Part shown: in pieces, positions 11,481 to 24,086 of the stretch
How positions within the stretch are numbered: the first letter of the stretch is position 1
Layout: each line of letters opens with the position of its first letter
Assembly (NCBI GenBank): GCA_014155875.1
Contig: JACEFZ010002084.1
Span: 111,001-175,000 of the forward strand
Source: Cepaea nemoralis
Lineage: Eukaryota; Mollusca; Gastropoda; Stylommatophora; Helicidae
DNA: 64,000 bases
Direction of reading: 5' to 3'
Notes under the pieces: generated by a model
What the model was told of the DNA's origin: nothing
Database searches by the model: none
Seen by the model: the letters and a program-made list of their open reading frames with translations, nothing else
Made by a program: the position numbers and the translations under genes

Positions 11481-11481
11481 A

Positions 11482-11700
11482 GAATATGGAATGTTAACTG
11501 AGTTAGGAAAGTTGAACAATGTGATAAAAGAAATTGAAAAAACGAAAATGAATATCGTAGGCACAAGTGACATAAGGTGGAAGGGACCTGGCAGAATTAT
11601 AACTGACAAACACACAATAATTTATTCTGTAGGGGATACACACGAAAAAGGAGTAGGACTATATTAAATTAAAAACAAACAACAACAAAATGTTCAACCA
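11482..11700 (+). pseudogene. RTE-like LINE endonuclease N-terminal fragment
   Basis: Split over frames, the plus strand reads RIWNVN, then NIVGTSDIRWKGPGRI and DKHTIIYSVGDTHEKGVGL, matching the start of RTE-like endonucleases (WN..., S-x-RWKG-x-G). Stops and frameshifts are frequent. It sits back to back with the minus-strand remnant on its left. Confidence 0.65.
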
Positions 11701-12028
11701 TGTCAATTAATGGTTACTGGTGCATTTCAGATAGAGATATCTGCATTTTGTTTCAGGATCTAGAGTAGGCACTTAGTCAACTCCCGCCAAATTGTTGCCA
11801 TCTTTACGAGCTTGTTCCAACTTTCAGATTACACCCCCCCCCCCCCTACCCCCAACTAGAAAACACGAGCTTCTTAAATTGCTATTTGCGGCTGTATGCG
11901 AATTATTATTATTATAGGTCGGTCGTTGACTTCTTAAAGAGCGGAAGTACTTCCATTTTTGATAAGGCAAATAATATCGATGAATGGATTACGCACTGAA
12001 CTATGTATGGTGCGATATGGGCGTGTTG
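11701..12028. other. Unassigned spacer with a C-run
   Basis: Contains a poly-C run at about 11833-11846 and AT-rich DNA; no gene seen. Confidence 0.4.
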
Positions 12029-12200
12029 GTGTAAAGGTTAGGACGCTATGGCATGAGTACAGTCGGACAAGTGTTCGATACCAGCTCTCCTCGTTCGCTA
12101 TTCCTACGTTGCATAGAGACTTAAAAAATGTAATGATCCTAACACTTCACACACCCACAATAGGTTCCGCCTATGGGACCATGGTGAACTGTTTTGTGTA
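12029..12200 (+). mobile_element. tRNA-derived SINE (family 5)
   Basis: Pol III-type boxes are visible: an A-box-like TGGTGTAAAGG and a B-box-like TGTTCGATACC about 35 bp downstream. The upstream phrase GCGTGTTGGTGTAA recurs, inverted, at 23395-23515. It lacks a foldable complete tRNA, so it is a SINE head rather than a gene. Confidence 0.55.
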
Positions 12201-12339
12201 AATTGAGTCGTACGCCTGTTTTCGGTTGCGATGTAAACATTGACTGATGATTCAAGAAGGGACATCATAACATTCCGGGCAAGCCCATCGATGCTCTCCC
12301 TCCCGCAGCAAATTTCGCAGGTCGTAGATTTCTACTTCT

Positions 12340-12537
12340 ACTCCTCATCTTCTTCGCCGCCATCTTCTTCCTCTTCTTCTTTCTCCTTCTCCCCCTCCTC
12401 TTCCTACACCTCTTCTTCTTCTTCTTCTTCTTCTTCTTCTTCTTCTTCTTCTTCTTCTTCTTCTTCTTCTTCTTCTTCTTCTTCTTCTTCTGCTGCTGCT
12501 GCTGCTTCTTCTTCTTCTCCTCCTCCTCTTTCTTCTT
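12340..12537. repeat. (CTT)n/(CTG)n microsatellite
   Basis: Imperfect pyrimidine tract, then about 26 perfect TTC units (about 12412-12490), then (CTG)5 and more TTC/TCC. Any Ser-rich or Arg-rich frame over it is a by-product. Confidence 0.95.
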
Positions 12538-13205
12538 GTATGATTGCGCCTCTTGAAGTGATATTTCAGCAACGGAGATCTGGTTATCTTTTCTTGATTT
12601 GTTTAAAAAAAAAAAATTTTTCCCCCCTTTCCCCTGTGCATTTTTAGATCTAATTATTGTGCCCTCCCAACCAATTTGGTTAGTTTATTTTTCATTTGAT
12701 TTCATTTGTGGGACAAGGGGGAAACATCCTGGGTCGTACTCCCACCATATTTCCCGATGTTCTCACGTAGAGCTCTTTAGCCACTTGTCGATCCTGTTCT
12801 TTTCTTACTAAATGTGTGAATCATTACACGCCTTACCATTGGCAACATCTTAAGCAATGTGTCACTCTAAGGGTCACTTAGTGTCCGGAATTAATAACAG
12901 TTACTAACGTCATATACTTCTTCAAGTTGAGTAACCCACATGCCACTCGAGCTAACACTAGTGTAATGGCCAAACATACATTTCCGATAAAATGGGGTTT
13001 CTGCTGCTGACCTTATAACAGAGCACGAAAACAAACAAAAAAAGACTAAGGAGCTTGACGAATGAATAAAACAAAACACCGATACAGGCGAGCGTTTCGA
13101 CCCAAGTCTTTATCAACGGAACAACAAGAACAAAATTATTACCAATATGCAGGGTGTTTGTAAAGCCTCACTACACTTTGTATGTAGAACAACTGTTTGT
13201 TGAAG
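12538..13205. other. Unassigned spacer
   Basis: About 670 bp with a short A/T/C homopolymer cluster near 12605-12632; no gene or repeat family that I recognise. Confidence 0.4.
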
Positions 13206-13209
13206 AGTA

Positions 13210-13640
13210 TGTTTTCCGTTTGCAAGTCAATCAATCAGGTGCCGTCTCAGCGGTGAAGGTTGGCTGCAATGGATTTCCAACACTGTCTGTCTCTAGCCCT
13301 GAGTGTACATTCTGTCAGGCTGATGTTCGTCCATCTCTTGATGTTATCTTTCCACTTGTATCGCTATCTCCCTCTTGCTCGCTTTCCCCCAACCTTGCCC
13401 TCCAGTATTGTTTTTATAATAGTATCGTGTCTTTTAACGTGGTCGAAATATTTCACTTGACTCCTCTTTATTTCTTTCATCAACTCTCTCTTCATTCCCA
13501 GTTTTTCTAGAACCTCTGTATTTGATTGTTTTTGTTTCCATGAAGTACGACTATATTCGTCTGTATATCCACATATCCAGCGCCTCTATGCGATTTTCTA
13601 GCTGCTTGTTCAATTTCTAGTCTTCCGCGCCATACATTGA
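13210..13640 (-). pseudogene. RTE-like LINE C-terminal fragment
   Basis: Minus-strand reading gives ILEGKVGGKRARGR, then WKDNIKRWTNISLTE and LRARDRQCWKSIAANLHR, typical C-terminal blocks of RTE-like LINEs. The RT core is missing. Confidence 0.65.
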
Positions 13641-13708
13641 ATATACGTTGAATATACGTAGCATTTGACAATTCTCATTTTTAATGCGTTATTAACACAC
13701 AAGACCAC

Positions 13709-14440
13709 ATGAATAGTCTAAACGAAATGTGCAGGGAACATAACATGAAAATTAGCACAAGCAAAACAGAGGTAATGACTATAACTAAAGAAGAAAAAAC
13801 AACAATTCACCTAAACGAACATCCCTTGAAACAAGTAAAGAGTTTCAGGTACCTAGGAAGTATAATATCATCAAATGGCAGATCAGAAGACGAGATTGAA
13901 AATAGATGCAATAAGGCAAACCAACTCATTGGACAAATGGCACCAATATTAAAGAACAAACATGTATCAATAACTACTAAGAAAGCACTTTACAACACAA
14001 TCTTCCTACCAACTCTATGCTACCAATGCCAAACCTGGACAATGACAGATAAAGAGAAAAGAAAAATCACAACAACAGAAATGAGATTCCTGAGAAGAAT
14101 ACTCAACGTATCAAGAAGAGATAAGATCAGAAATGAAGAAATCAGGACTAACGTGGGCGTTATAGCAGCACTAGATTTTATTTGAAAGCAGCAAGTCAAA
14201 TGGTTTGGCCATGCAAGTAGGTTGTCATTCAACACATTCAACAGCATACCACAACAAGCAATGATATACATACCAGATGGAAGCAGAGGAAGAGGCCGAC
14301 TACGTAAATGTTGGATACTGGGAATAACAGAGTCCATGGTAATATCGATACATGAAGCTCATAAGCGGGAACTCTCCTGCTGTTTATACTTCACTTCGAC
14401 ACCGCAAGGTACAAGAGGAACATGATGAGATGAGATGAGA
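13709..14440 (+). pseudogene. LINE reverse transcriptase C-terminal part with (ATGAG)n tail
   Basis: An open stretch reads MKISTSKTEVMTITKE (the segment after YxDD), SFRYLGSIISSNGRSEDEI, LPTLCYQCQTWTMTDKE and EMRFLRRILNVSRRDKIRNE. After one stop it continues through QVKWFGHASR and GRGRLRKCW. The 3' end is a TGATGAGATGAGATGAG tail at about 14423-14440. A second 3' end of the same family lies inverted at 52995-53110. The 5' half (endonuclease, YxDD box) is missing. Confidence 0.75.
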
Positions 14441-15957
14441 TTAACATATAAAATCAAATATTCACCAAGAAACACAAAATTTGATCTACAGGCACTGACG
14501 AGTGAGAAGATAGAAGATAAATTCAACGTAGAGGTAAAGAACAGATTCGATGCATTGTCTGATATGGAAATATTATTTCAAGACGTCAATGACCAATGGG
14601 AAATATTAATGAAATCAGTCAACCAAGCTGCAAAACAACCATCCCAAAAATAAAGATAATAGGACGCAAGAAATGGATGACAGAAGACATCTTAAAACTC
14701 ATGGAAATAAGAAGAAATAACAAAAATAACAAGGAAAAATATGAAGAGATTCACGGGAAAATTAGAAAGCTATGCAAAGAGGCAAAAGAAACATGGCTTG
14801 ATGAAAATTGCATGGGAAATGAAAACCAACACAACACCCGGAATACTAAATTAATGCACAAAAGAATTAATGACACCACCAATAAAAGAACACACACATC
14901 AACGGGTTGCATAAAAACCAAAGATGGCAAAATCATAATGGAAAAAGATAAGATTTTACATACGTGGTCAGATTATGTGAAAGACCTTTATGATGACAGA
15001 AGAGAAGAACAATATGATCTTCAGAATAATAATGAAGGACCATCAATTTTGAAGATGGAAGTTCAGAATGCCCTTAACCATATGAAAACTGGCAAGACCC
15101 CGGGTATAGATAACATCACAATAGAAATGATCAATGCTTTAGAAGAATATGGAATAGACTAAGTCACCAGACTGCTGAACACAATATACGCTACTGGAGA
15201 TATATCTCCTGAATTATGTAATTCTATATTTATTGCAATTCCGAAGATATCAGGAGCCTTGGAGTGTGATCAACATCGAACAATTAGTATAATGAGCCAC
15301 ATCACGAAGATTCTGCTGAGAATTATCATGCAAAGAGTTAGGAAGAAAATACAACCCGAAATAGGAGAAGAACAATGTGAGTTTGTAGAAAGCAAGGGTA
15401 CAGTAAATGCTGTATATATACTGAGAACAATAATTGAACGTTCTATAGAAGTAAACAAAGATCTATATCTTTGCTTTATTGACTACACAAAGGCTTTCGA
15501 TAAAGTGAGACATGTCGACATGATAAGGATGCTTGAAGATCTACAAATTGATGGAAAAGACCCTAGACTTGTAAAAAAAACAACATATATTGGAAACAAT
15601 AAGCTGCCATCAGAATTGAGAAAGATGTAAGCCAATATCAGCATATTAAAAGAGGTGTGAGACAGGGATGTGTAATGTCTCCAGATCTTTTTTCCCTGTA
15701 CAGTGAGCATATTTTCAGAAATATAGAAGATATGGAAGGAATCAACATTGGGGGACGATACATCAATAACATTAGATATACAGATGATACAGTCTTGATT
15801 GCAGACAATTAACAGGACCTGGAAACATTTAGTAGATGCGGTTGTTGAACACAGTGAACAACTAGGGTTAGAACTGAATAGTACGAAGACACAGATTATG
15901 GTCGTCACTGGGAAGAAGGAAATACCACAATGTGATATACGAGTAAATGGGAATATT
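14441..15957 (+). pseudogene. RTE-like LINE, endonuclease-RT linker to post-YxDD
   Basis: Frames interrupted by a few stops and shifts encode, in order: a linker (KKWMTEDILKLMEIRRNN, IKTKDGKIIMEKDKIL, WSDYVKDLYDDRREEQ), RT block 1 (LNHMKTGKTPGIDNITIEM), RT block 2 (HRTISIMSHITKILLRII, EEQCEFVE), RT block 3 (LCFIDYTKAFDKVRH), a decayed block 4 (RDV..), and the segment after YxDD (ELNSTKTQIMVVTGKKEI). It starts directly after the tail of the previous LINE and ends abruptly at a Gypsy fragment. The same family occurs at 28985-31205. Confidence 0.8.
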
Positions 15958-16370
15958 ACAGGTGTTACATTCATCATAGTTAAATATATCTATAACTTCT
16001 AAAGCATTAATATTCTTTCACTCTCTGTATCATTCTCATCTTCACTTGATGAAGTATCAATCAAAATAGCATTTGCTTCTTTTAGCATGCCACGACCCTC
16101 ACAATTTGAAGAATAATGGCCATAAGCCCGACAAAAATAAAGCATTTAACAGCTCTTTTGTACTATGTACTCTGTATCCTTCTCAGACATCCAAAATGAT
16201 GCCGTGGACAATGGCTCTTTTTACAGAGACTCATCAAGGAAATATCCTTGGTCCCATTAAGATTGCTTGCAACCCATTGTCCCCAAATGTTTATATTTCT
16301 GTATAACATTTTTTTACTCCCGTATGTTGGCAGTGTATGAATTTGACATATTTTGTTTCCATACAAAATT
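15958..16370 (-). pseudogene. Ty3/Gypsy gag zinc-finger fragment
   Basis: About 150 bp match 18546-18745, and the minus strand reads as the nucleocapsid end of the same gag: a Cys/His cluster (CKKSHCPRHHFGC) and a degenerate YGHYSSNC-like knuckle followed by SSSEDENDTESE. It is a second, shorter copy of the element at 17370-19930. Confidence 0.65.
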
Positions 16371-17369
16371 ACTTAAGTCCCTTGTTATCCTGTAAGTGTT
16401 GACTAATCTCCCGTGGTTGTCCTATTAAAGTGTATGCACTTTATCTGTTTTTGTTGAGTGTTCAAGTACTATATTTACAATGGTGTGTTTACTATTTGTG
16501 CTAACTGCGTGTGTTATAGTGTGTGAAGTCTAAAGTTATCTAAGTGTCAAAAGCTAGAATTTCCAACGTCATAATCCACAGTATATGTGTAATTCATGAG
16601 GTAGACTGTCGAGCTATGATTCTTAGATTCCTAATTTATTTGGTCTAATTACTACGTTATGAGACACTTATAAAAATTCAAAACGAATAACATGTGTTAC
16701 AAAATACGCATAAAATATATAAGCACAAAACTTAGGGCGTACAATTTGCATGCTATGAAGACCATACATTGTTTTTAATTCATGTACTCTGTCTTTCATA
16801 CGGCTTTCATTCACCAAAAATTCATTCTTAATTATATTGTTAAAATTACAAATGAAGTTTAGGAATAGTTATTGCCAATGTGAAAAAGTGTTGGCAGCGA
16901 ATTAGATTTGGAAAATTGATTTTAACAACGCGATTAACAAATAGAAAAATGAAATTAAATTGAGGCTTAATATAGCCGTAATTTGCCATAAGTTTACCTG
17001 AAAAATTAGTGAATGTATATATAATATTTACAAATTACATTACATTACAGAAAACATTTAACTGAAATGTAAAATAACTAATTAAGTTGCTGATCCGTCT
17101 GATGAAGTCTCCGATGAAGAATGTAGGTAGTAGATGTCAAAAGTTCGTCGCGAGTTGTAGTTGGAAATGTTCTGTCCTAATTCATGATAAGTTTAGACAG
17201 AATGTCCCAAGGTTGGAAATGTTATGTCCCAATTCATGATAATTGCAAAAGGAATGTTCCAATGTAGCAGATTTGTTACAGGGTTCTGGAGAATTTAGAA
17301 TGTCGCTGTTTGATAGATGCATCGAAATAAAATATCACAGTTTGTATATTCGGGCATAATAGTTGGTGA
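16371..17369. other. AT-rich unassigned stretch, possible Gypsy 3' region/LTR
   Basis: About 1 kb, AT-rich, with no coding pattern. Its place between two gag/pol remnants suggests LTR or 3' sequence of the Gypsy element, but I could not find a matching second LTR. Confidence 0.3.
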
Positions 17370-19929
17370 TTTATTCATCTGACGAGTCAGGTATTTTTCG
17401 ACTCCTTGATATGTTCAATGTCATAGCTAAAATCTTGCAGTATTAAGGCCCACCTTGCAATTCTGTTGTTCTTCGGTGTGCCGTTTGATTACAAGTAGCG
17501 GTGAGTTGTCTGTTTGGATGAGAAAGTGGGTGCCTCTCAGATACTTCTCAAGTTTCAGGACACAATAGACCACACTCAGACTTCAAGTTCTGCAATGCTG
17601 TATCTCTTTTCTGCCGGTGTGAGCTTGCGGCTGACGTAGAGAATTGGATGCTCGGTTTCGTCGTGCTTCTGCATTAAAATTCCTGATATAGAAGTTGTGC
17701 TGGCATCTGTTTTTAATATAAACTGAGTGTTAATATCTGGGGAACGAAGAATGGGTGGGTTGGAAAATATTAATTTCAATTTCTTGATTGCGTCATCTAA
17801 ATTGGCACTCTTACAAATGCAAATTGTTAGAAATGTCTTAATTGCATATAAAAAAATTATTGAAAAATGTAAGAGTGGATCTAAATTTATCATAGCAATC
17901 AAGTGATGTTAACTTGGTAATGGTGGCAAATTTTGTAGGTTTGTCAGCAGTGTTGATGACTGTTTTATTTGTCACTTTGACATGAAAAACGTGGTCGGAA
18001 CAAGTATAATGAGAATTACTTATTTCTTGTCTAGTTTTGTCACTGATAGTCCCCCTTGGAGTTTTTTCTTGTACGTCCTCTTTTTCGTATTTATAATTTT
18101 GTTCACTTGCAGTCGGTTTTGTTACTGCCTTAATGTTGCAATGCCTTTGTTCCCAAATTTTGATGTCTTTGCGTTAACAATTTTTTTTTACATCGGGAAG
18201 ATTTCCAATAATTAAATCTGCACAAGGATTATCTAATACCGCGCACAATACACGACCTGATATGAATGGTGTGTGAATGTCTGTCAGTGCCAGAGGATAT
18301 TTGTCAATATGGCCTGCAAATGTGCGACATGTTACAAAGTCTCCTATGTATCAGTGTCTTGTATGAATGTTCTCCTGACCCCAATCATGGTTGCTCCGCT
18401 ATCACGGATTATTTTGCATGGCTGTTTGTTTATGAAGCCTTTATGGAAGTCTAGTTTGCCTTTTGATGTTAAGGCGGCGTTGGCACTTTCATTTGTGATT
18501 GGGATGGTGTGACCACACTGCAAAATATTGTCTGAATGAAATGTCTTACAGGTGTTACATCCATCATAAATATATATATAACTTCTAATGCGTTAACATT
18601 CTCATGCTGACTTTCACTCTCTGTATCATTCTCATCTTCACTTGATCTCATTCTTGTATCATTCTCATCTTCACTTGATCTCATTCTCATCTTCACGTGA
18701 TGAATTCTCATCAATTTGAAGAATAATGGCCATAAGCCTGGCAAAAGAAGCATTTAACAGCTTTTTTGTAATCTGTACGCTTTGTTTTTTGTTTGATGAC
18801 CATCATTTCTAGGTGATGTTTATAATTCGGGATTCTATCACACATCGAGTAATCATCATGTAATAATCTGCAATATTTGCACGTTGAGTACTTTACTTTA
18901 GCTTTATTTCTATTTTTAAATGGTTTTGGTTTTGCTACATTTATAGCAGCTGCTACATCATTCTGATTATAATTAAGAACAAAGATATCTCTGTTCGCTG
19001 AGAAAAATGCATTACCTTTTTGATCAATGTCATGAATGGTCTGACAATCACTTTGTTGCAAAAATTTGGAGAAAGCTGTTGGTAATGATGTTTATAATCT
19101 TGTTTATAATCATTAAATCTTGTAATTTATCGAAACATTTCTCTACTTTTGCTGAGTTAATCCACTTAGTGAAAACATCTTGTGTTGTTGAGACGTAGTC
19201 TATGAATGTTTGATTAGCTTTTGGGCTTAATTTCGCGAACTGCATTTGATATCCAGCAGCGTCTAATGAGAAATGTTGCATTATCCTCTGTTTGATGTAA
19301 TCATATTTTATTCTCAAATCATGACGAATCGTTTCTATTACTTTCAATGGCTCCAAAGCCAAATGTCGCATATATATAAAGGCCCAATTTTCCTTTGCAA
19401 TGTCATGGTATTGCATTAAACATTCAATATTTTCTGTCCATGCCCCTATGGAGTCTCCAGAACAAAAGGGTTTTACTATTCCTTTGAACTTATTAAATTT
19501 TTGTTCTTCTTCCTAGCTTTTTAATTTACTCATTGAGATCTCTACGTTAGAGTCTATTTCAAATTGTTTTACTTTCATTTGTGTTTCTGATTCTATTTTT
19601 CTAGCTTGTAATTCTAATTCTTTTTGTTTGATGGCTGCTTCAGTTGCATTGTTAGCTGCTGCTGTTTCTAGTTCTTTCTGTTTGATGGCTGCTGCTGTTT
19701 CTAATTCTACCTTTTTGTTAGCTGCTGCTACTTCTAATTCTTTCTGTCTTATGGCTGCTTCAATTTCTAGTTTCTTCTGTTCACGTTCTAAAGCTCTTTC
19801 CTGTCGTTCATGTTCTTTCTCTTCTCTCAGCAAGTTTTCTGCATGTTTCTTCTCACTCCTGTCTGCTAGCTTATCTCCTGTGTATCCTAGTTTTCCCCCT
19901 AACTCGATACACTTGTCTAAAGTTGACAT
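17370..19929 (-). pseudogene. Decayed Ty3/Gypsy retrotransposon (gag, protease, RT/RNase H remnants)
   Basis: Minus strand, from 19929 leftward. (1) An N-terminal gag region of 138 codons rich in Lys/Glu/Ala coiled coil (MSTLDKCIELGGKLGYTGD...). (2) 19416-19048, a capsid-like block with FAKLSPKANQTFIDYV. (3) 19061-18711, a Cys/His region with CKYC and CFFCQAYGHYSSN. (4) About 18530-18190, a retropepsin remnant with an RDSGAT-like active site and DLIIGN. (5) 17902-17375, the RT end and RNase H (ILKTDASTTSISGILMQ, YVSRKLTPAEKRYSIAELE). Most of the RT between protease and 17900 is missing and stops are common. Gag and protease are clearly related to the young element at 41737-48416. Integrase was not found. 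Confidence 0.8.
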
Positions 19930-22000
19930 TTTAAAGGTTTACAAAATATTTATGTACACAAAAAAATTATGTCCCTTGGGGAACAATTATGACATGTGCT
20001 GGTTGGTTATCGACCTGTGAGATATTTCCAGCCACCTCACGGCCTTCGACTTAAGATTTATGACCAATTCTGCACGCCATACACCCGCATCGCTCTGCAG
20101 GCGATACAAACCAATGAGCGGTCGGCTAAGGCAGGGCCAGAGAATCAGCGAGACCCTCTACGGACAATTTGGGGGGGGGGGATAATTGTTAGTTGTAGCT
20201 TAAACGTCAAGTCGTTCGCCATCGGGTGCGCTGAAGCCAAGCAGTGTTCTAGAGTTTCCTCGGGCAGGCAAAGCTTTCATTGTGTGGTGAATCATTCCTT
20301 GAAGTTAAGATGAGCGGTGTAACTGGAAGCCTACGGTTCTGAAGATGCGGAATTGGTTGCGGAGGGCAGTGAAGTAATATGTCATGTCCATCTTTTGCCA
20401 GCCCAAATTTTAGCCCATTTCCTTGTATCCTCCACCACCCCCATCCTTCAAAGATCTAACCCATGTAACCCATGAACCCACTGAGAATTCCTGATGTTAG
20501 TTCCTGACAGAAGAACTTTACCATCCCTCACTCACATTAGAGATGACCATCTGCTAGAAAACTGGTTCCATGGAAGAATTGGAATCCTATACAACTGAAG
20601 TACCTACCGGCAGATATCAGCTGCACCTGAGTCATGTATATCATTTGTTTAATGGTATTTCCGTGATGAGACATAGTTATACTTTAATGTATTTTGGATT
20701 ATCCAAATGTTTGATTTTTCCACAATTATGTATTCACATCAGTTGGTATTCCTTGTAAATCTGACTATGTTTTTTTCAGAGATGTACTCTATGCGAAAAT
20801 AATATTTTTGTTGTCATACTTTTGATTATTACACTTTATGTTACCAGACCATTTGTTGATTGATTCTTACATATTGTTTGTAAACACCAATAGTATGTGA
20901 TGTCACTGTATGTCCTGTTTATACTGTGGTCTGTCATGATATTGCTGGTCTAGTCCATCACGTACTTGTGTAAGTGTATCCATCATAGATGATAATACTA
21001 ATTTAGACTGCATGAGGGTGGGCACCTGCACACTAGCACCTTTTCCCCAGTGATAGAAAAGGGCATCCTGTTTTTGGGATAGTGGCAACAGTCCGTGGCC
21101 TCCACACCTTCCCAAGAAGCTTAAACTTATATCTATACTTTGCATTAATTCGTGTAGATACGAACACATACTTAGTATCTTCACGTGGGGGAACGAGCCA
21201 TAAAATTTAGCTTCTAGAAGGTGATCTTGATAGAGGATAGGAACCCATCCCCTTTGGACATATCCTGATAATATTCCTCAGATAATTAAATTCCTCTTAA
21301 GTGGGTGTTACATTCTAACAGATGTAAACCCCTAATCAATAAACCTCACACTACATTTTAGTAAGATTACAAAATGGTACGTAAAATTTACATGTGTGAA
21401 AAGAAAATCAGTGACTATTTAATGACTCAATTCAAGAAATAAAGTTTAACTTAGCTGATTTTCACGGGTGTCGCTCCAGCACTACTGATGACTTCTGTTC
21501 TAGTTGTTTTCGTGGTTTCTGCAACTTGTATACAGGTATAATACATGAAATACATCAACCTGTTGTTGGACAGAATAACATTAATATTGTCGTATAGTCA
21601 TGTCAATGTCATGTAATGAGAGAGAATATATAAGTAATTAGCGTTAGAATTGATTTTAGAGTGGACTCAGGACATATATATGTATCATACAATTAAATTG
21701 TCGGTGTCATGTGTTTGTTTACAGTTTTATTTGGCTAGTCAAAGAACTGTCACAGTTGTTATTTTATCTGTTTTAGGACTCGCCAAAACGAACGTTTACC
21801 CCCATAGTTACCTGTCAGTGTATAGAGGATATTAGAAGGTGAAGGGTTCAAAACAGGTAGATAGTATGAGCATAGATGAGACATAAACACATGGGTTAAT
21901 GAGATATGATTTATTATTTCATGATATACTCATACAATATTGTCTCAACTATCGTTACAACGCTCGTTCTCGCACTATTTAATAATATAGCAATAATATA
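19930..22000. other. Unassigned 2-kb stretch
   Basis: Probably includes the 5' leader/LTR of the Gypsy remnant, but no paired LTR was recognised. A 10-G run sits at about 20170-20180. A 93-codon minus frame at 20903-21184 has no family resemblance that I know. I see no RNA gene. Confidence 0.35.
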
Positions 22001-23030
22001 ACAATGCAATACGTTACGATACAAGCCACTACGCTCTCCACACAAGCACAAGTCAAACGGCTCAGCTATTCCATGGCCCTGAAGTTCTATGTATAGTCTA
22101 TCCTGTCACACTCTCAATCATGCATCCTCTCTCTGTCATGTCCAAAGCCCGTCTGGCTTCTCCTCGACTGCCCGGTGGTCACGAGGTATCTGCCCCTCGT
22201 GCCGCCCGTGGGAAGTCAGGTGTCTCGCATACGCCTGGTTGAGGCTGGGCGTATTGCGTACTTCTGTTCAAGGTGACACTGTCTTTCACGGGTACAGTCC
22301 TGTCTTTCCTGTCTTCAGCATCTAGTCTATTCACCTTCCCCCGTACTCACCCCATGTCCCTATCTCTATCGTCTGTCCTCTTCTCTGTCCCCTATAGGAC
22401 CTTGACAATCTTGTTTCAGATACGTCTAAAATATATAAATTAATGTTTTTTTTGCTTCGGTAATAAGATTGTAAAATTTCCTTGCTTGATACAGGGTGCG
22501 TACGTTCCACGTGCCAATTCTTAGACATCTCCATCTACTTTCAGGTAAATATTGTCAGAATGCACCCTTTCAACAGAATTTGGGATGCATTCGTCATTAT
22601 ACACTTCCTTATTCACTATAGAAGTTGTCTCGTCCCTGATAATATTTACAACATGCTCATCCCCCGGGGGGGGGGGGGGCAAGAATTACCCGTATTGCTG
22701 TTTTCTTGTTGTTGAATTACCATTGCTGTCTTTGGGATATTACATGGTGAGGTCCCAATCTCTTCCACGATGGCCAGCCATGTTCACTATCGTGTCCTGA
22801 ACACGCTCATGTGTGCCACACACTCTGCTGTTTAGCTTTCGAAGCCGTTAATCTATTTAAATTCATCCGCCTTCTCCACCGTCCCAGTCTTTGTGTACTA
22901 GGGATGGATATTTCCTTAGTAGGATGTTATCCTACTTCACTCATGTAGTTTAGCAAGACAGCCAAGACTGTTGCCCGTGGTGTGGCCACAGCCGTACACA
23001 AGCGATAGTCGTGGAGCCATACATGAGCTA
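22001..23030. other. Unassigned, with poly-G run; possible solo LTR-like segment
   Basis: The minus strand near 21900-21925 has an AATAAA-like signal and the composition of about 21900-22340 resembles the LTR at 41737-42510, but there is no alignable identity. A 13-G run lies at about 22668-22680. No gene seen. Confidence 0.25.
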
Positions 23031-23031
23031 G

Positions 23032-23032
<1 letters not shown>

Positions 23033-23121
<89 letters not shown>
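23033..23121. repeat. (GA)n microsatellite
   Basis: About 44 uninterrupted AG units. Confidence 0.97.
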
Positions 23122-23124
<3 letters not shown>

Positions 23125-23394
23125 GGATCCTGGTCTATCCCTTGGGACATGGCTGCCACTCACCGTGAGGTACTATCCCTCTTTCTTTACCCTACACCGT
23201 TTGCAAGACGGACAACAAACAGCTGTTCTACGAGTACATACAAAGTGCAGTGAGAATTTACAGGCACCCTGTATAAACAAGCAACGTCAAAAGGGTACTT
23301 CCCTAGAGCGTTTGTCCAATGGCAGTTTTCAGTTTTCATGTTCCTGAAAAAGGCCCATCACGATTTGTAGGCCCGAATTTATGGAGGAATAGTG

Positions 23395-23515
23395 GCCAGT
23401 GTTTCCCTCCCGTAGCGAGCAGCTAGTCCAGGAATCGACCCCTCGTCTGACCGCGCTCTTGCTGTTGTCAGCACAACTTCATAACCGTTACACCAACACG
23501 CCAGTTATAGTTATA
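23395..23515 (-). mobile_element. tRNA-derived SINE head (family 5)
   Basis: On the minus strand the A-box-like TGGTGTAACGG and B-box-like GGTCGATTCC are well spaced. The leading phrase GGCGTGTTGGTGTAA matches the copy at 12029-12200. Confidence 0.6.
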
Positions 23516-23790
23516 CAAACTCGTTTATAACTACTCATACAATTAACGTTCAAAATAACTGTCCAGCACGCACACTTACCGTTTATTACTCTCAAAACGT
23601 GGGCAATGTTGCATTATTTCTGCATTCATCGGCGGTATCTAGAACAGGCCTTCTCTTGACAGAATTTGGCGCGGAAGGGCCAAAAATAACAGCAAACGTT
23701 GCCGGAAGTGCTCAGGGGAAACTAAATATGTCTTAATGTGGGCAGCACATGAGGACATGAAATGCAGCGCTTCATACTTCATGGGGGTAA

Positions 23791-23867
23791 ACTAACTGGT
23801 GCATTTCAAATAAGAACAGGGAGTGTGACAGGGGTGTCTTTTGTCACCTGTATTACTCTTACTGGCA
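23791..23867 (+). pseudogene. LINE reverse transcriptase scrap (block 4)
   Basis: Two frames together read AFQIRTGSVTG then LLSPVLLLLADPI, matching the RT block F-x-I-x-T-G-V-x-Q-G-x-LSP of LINEs. Only about 75 bp remain before a SINE. Confidence 0.5.
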
Positions 23868-24086
23868 GATCCTATTTTACAGGACATCGCTGTCAACGCC
23901 AGCACTGCTGTTGTTGTCTTTGCAAGTTTACGTTCAGTAGTTTGCCATTGCTTTCTGAACGACCTGCTCCCATACCTTCACATTAAACCTCAGAGCGACA
24001 CGGTCTGCTGCCAAATCGGTCGCAGCTGTGTTTCGAACTGCAGGTAAGCGGAATTACGAATTGCGTCCGTCACGCTTTTGCCACGA
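23868..24086 (-). mobile_element. tRNA-derived SINE (family 1)
   Basis: The minus strand starts near 24086 with a TGGCAAAAGCGTGACGG A-box region and a CAGTTCGAAAC B-box. It ends in the family core (TGGCAAACTACTGAACGTAA ... TTGACAGCGATGTCCTGTAA). Other family members: 25455, 27529, 48424, 49615, 59490 and 60700. Confidence 0.75.

Noticed and set aside
12240..12647. Ser-rich and Arg-rich frames over the CTT tract
   Set aside because: Translation of a trinucleotide microsatellite; no flanking domain.
20903..21184. 93-codon minus-strand frame as a possible host exon
   Set aside because: No recognised domain, no splice-site support and an isolated position; left unassigned.
22001..22340. Solo LTR
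   Set aside because: Composition and an AATAAA-like signal only; no second copy, TG/CA ends or duplication found.
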